Positions 58,455-64,000 of a DNA stretch of 64,000 bases are shown here, in pieces. How positions within the stretch are numbered: the stretch's first letter is position 1; each line of letters starts with the position of its first letter. Origin of the DNA: Myotis daubentonii. Taxonomy: Eukaryota > Chordata > Mammalia > Chiroptera > Vespertilionidae. Location of the stretch: positions 113,620,979 through 113,684,978 of the forward strand of contig NC_081841.1 in assembly GCF_963259705.1 (NCBI RefSeq), in the 5' to 3' direction. The position numbers and the translations under genes were made by a program. The notes below the pieces were generated by a model. It was not told where the DNA came from and made no database searches. It saw only the letters and a program-made list of their open reading frames with translations.

Positions 58455-59201
58455 TCAGTGGCTGCTCCCTGGGTGGCAGTGACTCCTTGGGCTGTGGTTG
58501 CTCTTTGGGCGGTTGCAGTAGCAGCTGCTCCTCAGTTGGCAGCAGCTCCTCTGGTGGGTGCTGTTCACAGCTGTGGTGGCTCTTTCGGCTGGTGGGGTGA
58601 GGTTTCACGTACAGCTGCTGTTCCTCAGACAGTGGGTGTGGTGCTCAGGAGGCTGCTGTTGCTTGGATCTGCTGAGTTGATTTAAAGGCACAAAATACAA
58701 CACAACAAGGCACCACGTACCATGCACTAAACACAAATATATTCACGATATTAATAACCCCAAATAAAGGTGACCACCCAAATTAAGAGAATTAGGGGAT
58801 AAGGAAGAAAAAAGAGAAAAAGATAAAAGAGAAAATGAATGAAAAGTAGGGACCAAAAAAAAAAGGAGTGCAAAAATGCAATTGGGAAAAAGGAGGGGGG
58901 AAAATAAAAGAGAGAAAAGAAAAGAAAAGAACAAAAAAAGAGTGAAAAGAGTGAATGAAGTGGAAGAGGGGAAGAGACTATTAAAATGAGGAGAAAACTC
59001 CTATAGAACTGCCACTAATCCCAACAAATTCCAGCAACAGATCCCTGGAGATGAATGCAAACTAGAAACAACCAATAATATCAAGAGAGGCAAGGGAAAA
59101 CAGAAGCACAAAAATAACCGGGGGGGATGGGTGGAGGGAGGGGAAAAACCAGTAGAAAAAAATAAAAAGAAAAAGCAAAACAGCCTCACAACATGTCCTA
59201 A

Positions 59202-59226
59202 AACACACACACACACACACACACAC
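59202..59226. repeat. (AC)n microsatellite in L1 5' UTR
   Basis: About 12 AC units followed by an imperfect AAC-type stretch, in the purine-rich L1 leader. Confidence 0.9.
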
Positions 59227-59828
59227 AAACAAGCAACAACAACAACAAAAACAATATACTCAACAATCAAGCAAACAGCAACAAAACAATAGAAAGATAA
59301 AAGAAGAAAAAAAGAAAAAAATTTTTGGATAGTGAAGAAAGATAAGGGGTATGCGTATAAAGATATAGAGCAGTGGATAGGAAATAGGATATATAATAGG
59401 GTGAAATTTTGACAGGAGGTAGACAGAAGGAATAGGGAAAATCTAGAGCAGGAATAGAATAAGAGAAACAGTACAACAAAAGGGGAAAAGTGAGGGAGAG
59501 GGTTTTAGCATAGAGGTAAAATTGAGGTAGGGAAAATTGTTGCTAAAGGAACGATGAAAATAGAATGGAGAACACTAATCCCAAAATAAAATAAAGAGAA
59601 AATAAAATGGCACTTTAAAAAATGGTAAAATGGTAGCAGTAATAATACTGGTTAAAAATAAGAATGTAGCCGAAACCGGTTTGGCTCAGTGGATAGAGCG
59701 TTGGCTTGCGGACTGAATGGTCCCAGGTACGATTCCGGTCAAGGGCATGTACCTGGGTTGCGGGCACATCCCCAGTGGGAGATGTGCGGGAGGCAGCTGA
59801 TCGATGTTCCTCTCTCATTGATGTTTCT

Positions 59829-61757
59829 TTTTTTTTTCCAATGCAAAAGCAGAGGGTCCTTTTTTTTTTTAATTAAATCTTTATTGTTCAGATTATTACA
59901 TTTGTTCCTCTTTTTTTTCCCCCCATAACTCCCCTCCTCCCAGTTCCCGCCCCACCCTCCGCCCTCACTCCCCACCCACTGTCCTCATCCATAGGTGCAC
60001 GATTTTTGTCCAGTCTCTTCCCACATCTCCCATACCCCTTTCCCCCCCCCCAAGAATAGTCAGTCCATTCCCTTTCTATGTCCCTGATTCTATTATAATC
60101 AACAGTTCATTCTGTTCATCAGATTATTTATTCACTTGATTCTTAGATTCACTTGTTGATAGATGCATATTTGTTGTTCATAATTTGTATCTTTACCTTT
60201 TTCTTCCTCTTCCTCTTCTTAAAGGACACCTTTCAGCATTTCATATAATCCTGGTTTGGTGGTGATGAACTCCTTTAGCTTTTCCTTATCTGTGAAGCTC
60301 TTTATCTGACCTTCAATTCTGAATGATAGCTTTGCTGGATAAAGTAATCTTGGTTGTAGGTTCTTGCTATTCATCACTTTGAATATTTCTTGCCACTCCC
60401 TTCTGGCCTGCAAAGTTTCTGTTGAGAAATCCGCTGACAGTCGTATGGGTATTCCCTTGTAGGTAACTGAGTTTCTTTCTCTTGCTGTTTTTAACATTCT
60501 CTCTTTATCTTTTGCTCTTGGCATTTTAATTATGATGTGTCTTGGTGTGGTCCTCTTTGGATTCCTTTTGTTTGGGGTTCTCCGCGCTTCTTGGACCTGT
60601 AAGTCCATTTCTTTCACCAGGTGGGGGAAGTTTTCTGTCATTATTTCTTCAAATAGGTTTTCAATATCTTGCTCTCTCTCATCTTCTGGCACCCCTATAA
60701 TTCTGATGTTGGTACGCTTGAAGCTGTCCCAGAGGCTCCTTACACTATCCTCGCATTTTTGGATTCTTTTTTCATTTTGCTTTTCCGGTTGGATGTTTTT
60801 TGCTTCCTCGCATTTCAAATCATTGACTTGATTCTTGGGCTCCTCTGGTCTGCTGTCGGGCGTCTGTATAATATTCGTTATTTCAGTCCGTGTATGCTTA
60901 ATTTCTAGTTGGTTCCCCAATATAACATCGAGGGTCTCATTAGTTTTCTTGTAGATCTCATAAAGTTTATCGGTGGCTTCTAAACAGTTCTTGAGAGACC
61001 TTAAAAGTGTGGTTCTGAACTCTATATCTTCCATTGACAATTTTGTCCTGTTTCTTTGTCTCCGCATTTTGTTATGCTTCCTTGGTGCACCCCCTAGTGG
61101 TCTTTGTTCGCAGTCTTATAGTTAAACCTTGATTGTTGTACCTAATACCAGGGAGGGTTTGACCTCCAGGCCAAGTGGCTATGAGAATCAGCTGTGTCAG
61201 CAATGAGAGAACTTCTGTCCTCTAGGGAGGTGCTAATCTAGCCTTTGCCTGAGGCTATCCGGCAAATGCCTCTGTGCAGGGCTTGGGCGGGGCGGGTCAC
61301 ACAGGATCAACAGGGTGGGCCGGAGAGAGCAGTTATGGCGGCTCTCAGTCCTGTCCCCAGGGGCTCTGCCTCTCTGAGTCCCAGCACCCCCTGCAAAGCT
61401 CGGAGAGAAAGCTGCACTCGCTCTGACCGAAGCCAGACAGTCCCGCTTCTCCCGTTTGAGTCTGTGTCCTTAAAGACTCTCCTGTATCTGGAGCTCAGAG
61501 TCTGCGACTCCCTCCCAATTGAAAACGCCAACCTCGCCCTCTGCCGCCAGCCCGCTCCGCGCACTCCGCACCTCAGAATTTGACTTCAGCACTGCGCCTC
61601 CTCTGAGTGTCCGTATGCGTTTCTCTTTCCTCTTAGTTGTAGGACTTCCACTCAGCCAGCGTTCCTGTGGTTCTGGGTGATGTCTGTTCAGTTTTTTAGT
61701 TTCATTTTTGAAGTAGTTGTTCAAAGCAGCAAACTCCGGCGTTAACCTATGCCGCCC
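59829..61757 (-). mobile_element. HAL1 retrotransposon inside the Ves, with short 3' transduction
   Basis: Flanked by GATGTTTCT at 59,820-59,828 and 61,758-61,766. The 5' end lacks about 15 bp relative to the 54-kb copy. At the 3' end (minus strand) the tail A-run (59,870-59,860) is followed by 22 non-HAL1 bases (59,859-59,838) and a second A-run (59,837-59,829) before the duplication. Confidence 0.93.
60219..61067 (-). CDS. HAL1 ORF1 protein, intact (copy in Ves)
   Basis: Uninterrupted 282-codon frame (MRRQRNRTKLSMED.. to ..GLYEMLKGVL) with the same three-domain layout. Being inside a SINE that is itself inside an L1, it is the youngest layer of that stack. Expression is not demonstrable from sequence. 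Confidence 0.92.
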   Translation of the reverse strand: MRRQRNRTKLSMEDIEFRTTLLRSLKNCLEATDKLYEIYKKTNETLDVILGNQLEIKHTRTEITNIIQTPDSRPEEPKNQVNDLKCEEAKNIQPEKQNEKRIQKCEDSVRSLWDSFKRTNIRIIGVPEDEREQDIENLFEEIMTENFPHLVKEMDLQVQEARRTPNKRNPKRTTPRHIIIKMPRAKDKERMLKTARERNSVTYKGIPIRLSADFSTETLQARREWQEIFKVMNSKNLQPRLLYPAKLSFRIEGQIKSFTDKEKLKEFITTKPGLYEMLKGVL

Positions 61758-62964
61758 GATGTTTCTAACTCTCTATCTCTCTCCCTTTCTCTCTGTAAAA
61801 AATCAATAAAATATATTAAAAAAATAAGAATGTAGTAATTAAAAGGGTAAAATCAGGTGATGGAAAAAGAAGGAAAAAAAATTGGTTTCTTAGTTAAAAG
61901 GTGAAAAAAGAAAAAAAATATTGCAGTAGTGAAGGTCCTTCGGTTCTTCTACTCGTCAGTCTGGCTCGCCTTAGTCCTGCCAGGTATTCAGGAGAGTGTT
62001 GAATTTCCCTGCGATACCCTATTCCTCTGTGTTGTAAACCACAGTCCTTATTTTAAAGCAGGCTGTATTTGTTTCTCAGATTGCCTTATTTTGTGTTTAG
62101 CAAAGAATCATTTTGTGGCTCAGCCTCTGGGTGGCAGTGTTCTGGGGTTGGCCTCTGAGGCTATATGGCTTCTCTATCGCTGGGATTGAAAATCCCTCTA
62201 TAGGCCAGATCCTGTTAACTCCCAGTGACTGATCAGATTATTTTAATCCTTGATCTTGTTCACAGTGGAATCTGGGTGAGGCTGTGCTCCTTGCCTAGGG
62301 GCTAGGTAGGGGAGTCCCACCCTCCAGAGAGAATGGCTGCCCCAATCCTGGGCCCAGGGGTGTCTCAGCACTCAAATCGCTGCCACCTCTCCCGGCCCCC
62401 CCTCTCTCCTCAGTCTCTCCCCAGATTCCACTTGTCCGCACCTTCTCCCTCTCTTCAGCACAGGTGAGTGTCTGTATCCGAGATGTCTTATGAACAGGAT
62501 TCAGTGAAAATAAATAAGCAAACGCCGGCCGCAGAAACAGGGAAGGCTGACTTTCTTACAAGCTCTTCTACTACCGGCACTGCATGCTCTGGTCAGCTCT
62601 TCAGGCTGCCCCCTTTAGGCTCAGTCCTCCGTGATCACAGAACCCAGCTCTCAAATCCCCTGGCTGTGCCAGGAATCCCTCGGATCTCCTTTCCCTCGTC
62701 AGGGGCTGTGCCTGTCCCAAGGGACGCGGCTGTCTGCCGCGCGGTCTGCCTCTATCCCTCTGGGCTCAGAGGTCTGGCAAACTTTCCTGCCCAGATCCCT
62801 GGTTTTTTACCTTTCCAGGGGAGCTCTGCCCTTCCCGGCTGCAGACCATCTCACCAGCTGAGTAGTTTCACCAATTTGGGGTGGGTGTTATTAGTTTCAG
62901 CTGCTTACTCCATTTGCTCCAGGAGACAACCTGGGACGCGTCTGCCTATATCGCCGCCATCTTC

Positions 62965-63052
62965 CTTCTTCATTTTATTCTTTATTGTTTAAAGTATTAC
63001 ATAAGTCTTCCCCCCCCCCCCATTGACCTCTCCCTGGCCGCCCCCACCCTCC
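62965..63052 (-). other. Extra 5' segment of the L1 unit, resembling an L1/HAL1 3' UTR
   Basis: Inside the 20-bp duplication but before the L1 start ('gaagatggcggcgatatagg' on the minus strand) lies a G-rich tract. It is followed by 'tgtaatactttaaacaataaagaataaaat', the same ending as the L1 3' fragment at 8,600-8,640. Confidence 0.7.
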
Positions 63053-63125
63053 TCAAAATATTACTAATTTTTCAGAAATCTCTCTGTTTTCCAGATATAA
63101 GGAAGCTTATTTTTATTTCCCTATA

Positions 63126-63456
63126 CAGTGGGTCCTCAGGTTACGTCGGAGATACATTCCTACTGCGCGATGTAACATGATTTTTGCCGTAAGTCGGAAC
63201 CCACCTACATAAGCACCTATGTCACTCACATGGAGTACATACACAGCAGTAATGAAGTGAAACAGTAAAAAAAAATTTAAAAGAAAGATAACAATTCCTG
63301 ACCTTTACTTGTGGTAAATAAATAATAAAAAAATAAAGCACATATGTACATATGTCGAAATGACGGAACTTTTTTTAAAAAAATAAATATATGGGAGATG
63401 ATGATGTAACCACGAAATGACATACATCCAGTCCGACGTAACCTGAGGACTGCCAG
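63126..63456. mobile_element. TcMar-type non-autonomous DNA transposon
   Basis: The left end CAGTGGGTCCTCAGGTTACG and the right end (CCGACGTAACCTGAGGAC..CCAG) are inverted repeats of about 24 bp. TA dinucleotides at 63,124-63,125 and 63,457-63,458 are the expected target-site duplication. 331 bp, no transposase. Confidence 0.8.
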
Positions 63457-63458
63457 TA

Positions 63459-64000
63459 ATGATTTGGTAAATTATATCTTCTTAAGCAATATGGAAGCAT
63501 TTATATTTTTCTCCCTACCTGATTCCTCCAGAATTTGATAACTCTCAATGAGTGAGTATTATTTTCAGAGAAATATATTTATTTGAATAAATCCAATAAG
63601 AATCTATTTTCTTTATAAAACTAGGTTCCAATTATTAAGCAAGACTTTTACTGGAATGCCATATCTGAGAGAGACATGCCAGGACTCTGGATGTCACCAA
63701 AATTCTTAAGGAATAAAAGGTTGACTTTAAAGCCAGTAAGAATATCTTGGGGAAATGGTTTGGTTCCTTGCTGTTCACTTGATTCACAGCAATCTTTTCA
63801 GATAAGAAATGAAGTTTGCTTTTCTGGGAGATGGCAGAGAGAATCTCAAGACATTTTGGGGACCTCAATAACGAGGGATCCACCCAAACCCTTGCAGGCA
63901 AAGCCAGATGGCAACTGTGTGACTTGCCTTCTATGCCCTAAGAGGCTGACTGAAAATCAATCTGAATATTCCTTGTAAGTAAAATTCCAGCAAAGTAAAT
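63459..64000. other. Unassigned end of window
   Basis: AT-rich. Overlapping open frames of 88-100 codons on both strands have no recognised family or codon signal. Confidence 0.4.

Larger units (their letters stand above)
59668..61820 (+). mobile_element. Ves SINE split by a HAL1 insertion
   Basis: The Ves head is at 59,668-59,828 and the tail (..GATGTTTCTAACTCTCTAT.. AATAAAATATATT) at 61,758-61,820. The HAL1 lies between, inside the L1 5' UTR. Confidence 0.93.
51056..63052 (-). mobile_element. LINE-1 insertion with 20-bp TSD, nested by HAL1s and a Ves
   Basis: Identical 20-bp copies TCAAAATATTACTAATTTTT at 51,036-51,055 and 63,053-63,072 bracket the unit. Minus-strand order: an extra 5' segment (63,052-about 62,965), 5' UTR (about 62,965-58,690, split by the Ves/HAL1 insertion), ORF1 (about 58,454-57,470), ORF2 (57,393-51,649, split by HAL1), 3' UTR to about 51,345, then an extra 3' segment with its own AATAAA and A-rich tail (51,345-51,056). 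Confidence 0.9.

Noticed and set aside
59689..59760. tRNA-like gene
   Set aside because: The tRNA-like A/B-box regions belong to Ves SINE heads, followed by SINE body and A-tails; not functional tRNA genes.

Overview
The window is nuclear DNA of a bat, most likely a vesper bat (Vespertilionidae). The evidence is the combination of many Ves tRNA-derived SINEs, HeliBat-type Helitrons ending in a GTGCACGAA hairpin plus CTAG, SPIN and other hAT miniature elements, and L1-type LINEs. This is lineage inference from repeat content; species is not resolved.

One host protein gene is clearly present: cyclin A1 (CCNA1), plus strand, about 25.3-38.7 kb. Eight coding exons can be read with canonical AG/GT borders and compatible phases. 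Together they give a 419-residue protein from an internal ATG, close to the 421-residue short form known in mouse and human. A CpG-rich promoter lies at 24.56-25.36 kb and a poly(A) signal at 38,693. A second CpG island at about 3.06-4.12 kb carries three TGACGTC motifs. By mammalian synteny it may be the divergent promoter of SPART, but no exon of that gene was recognised.

Most of the rest is layered mobile DNA. 0-9 kb: abutting Helitrons, a palindromic hAT element, a SPIN element, and a larger hAT element holding a solo betaretrovirus-like LTR and a Helitron. 9.8-22.7 kb: an L1 5' fragment, a nearly complete but broken antisense L1, a SPIN fragment, and a gammaretrovirus-like provirus with 5' LTR, primer-binding site and broken gag-pro. 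25-38.7 kb: CCNA1, with L2, Ves, Helitron and HAL1 copies in its introns. 38.7-51 kb: a Tigger/MER2-like element, a plus-strand HAL1 with an intact ORF, three full-span Helitrons plus a short and a truncated copy, Ves copies and a second gammaretrovirus-like LTR with a gag start. 51-63 kb: one 12-kb nested unit bounded by a 20-bp target-site duplication. It is an L1 carrying extra sequence at both ends, hit later by one HAL1 in ORF2 and by a Ves that itself holds another HAL1.

The most notable content is the HAL1 (ORF1-only, 'half-L1') family. Four copies are present. Three are near full length (about 1.9 kb), have target-site duplications, and each keeps an uninterrupted 282-codon ORF1 with no ORF2. 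Three insertions (an L1, a HAL1 and a Ves SINE) appear to carry 3'-transduced flanking sequence inside their target-site duplications.
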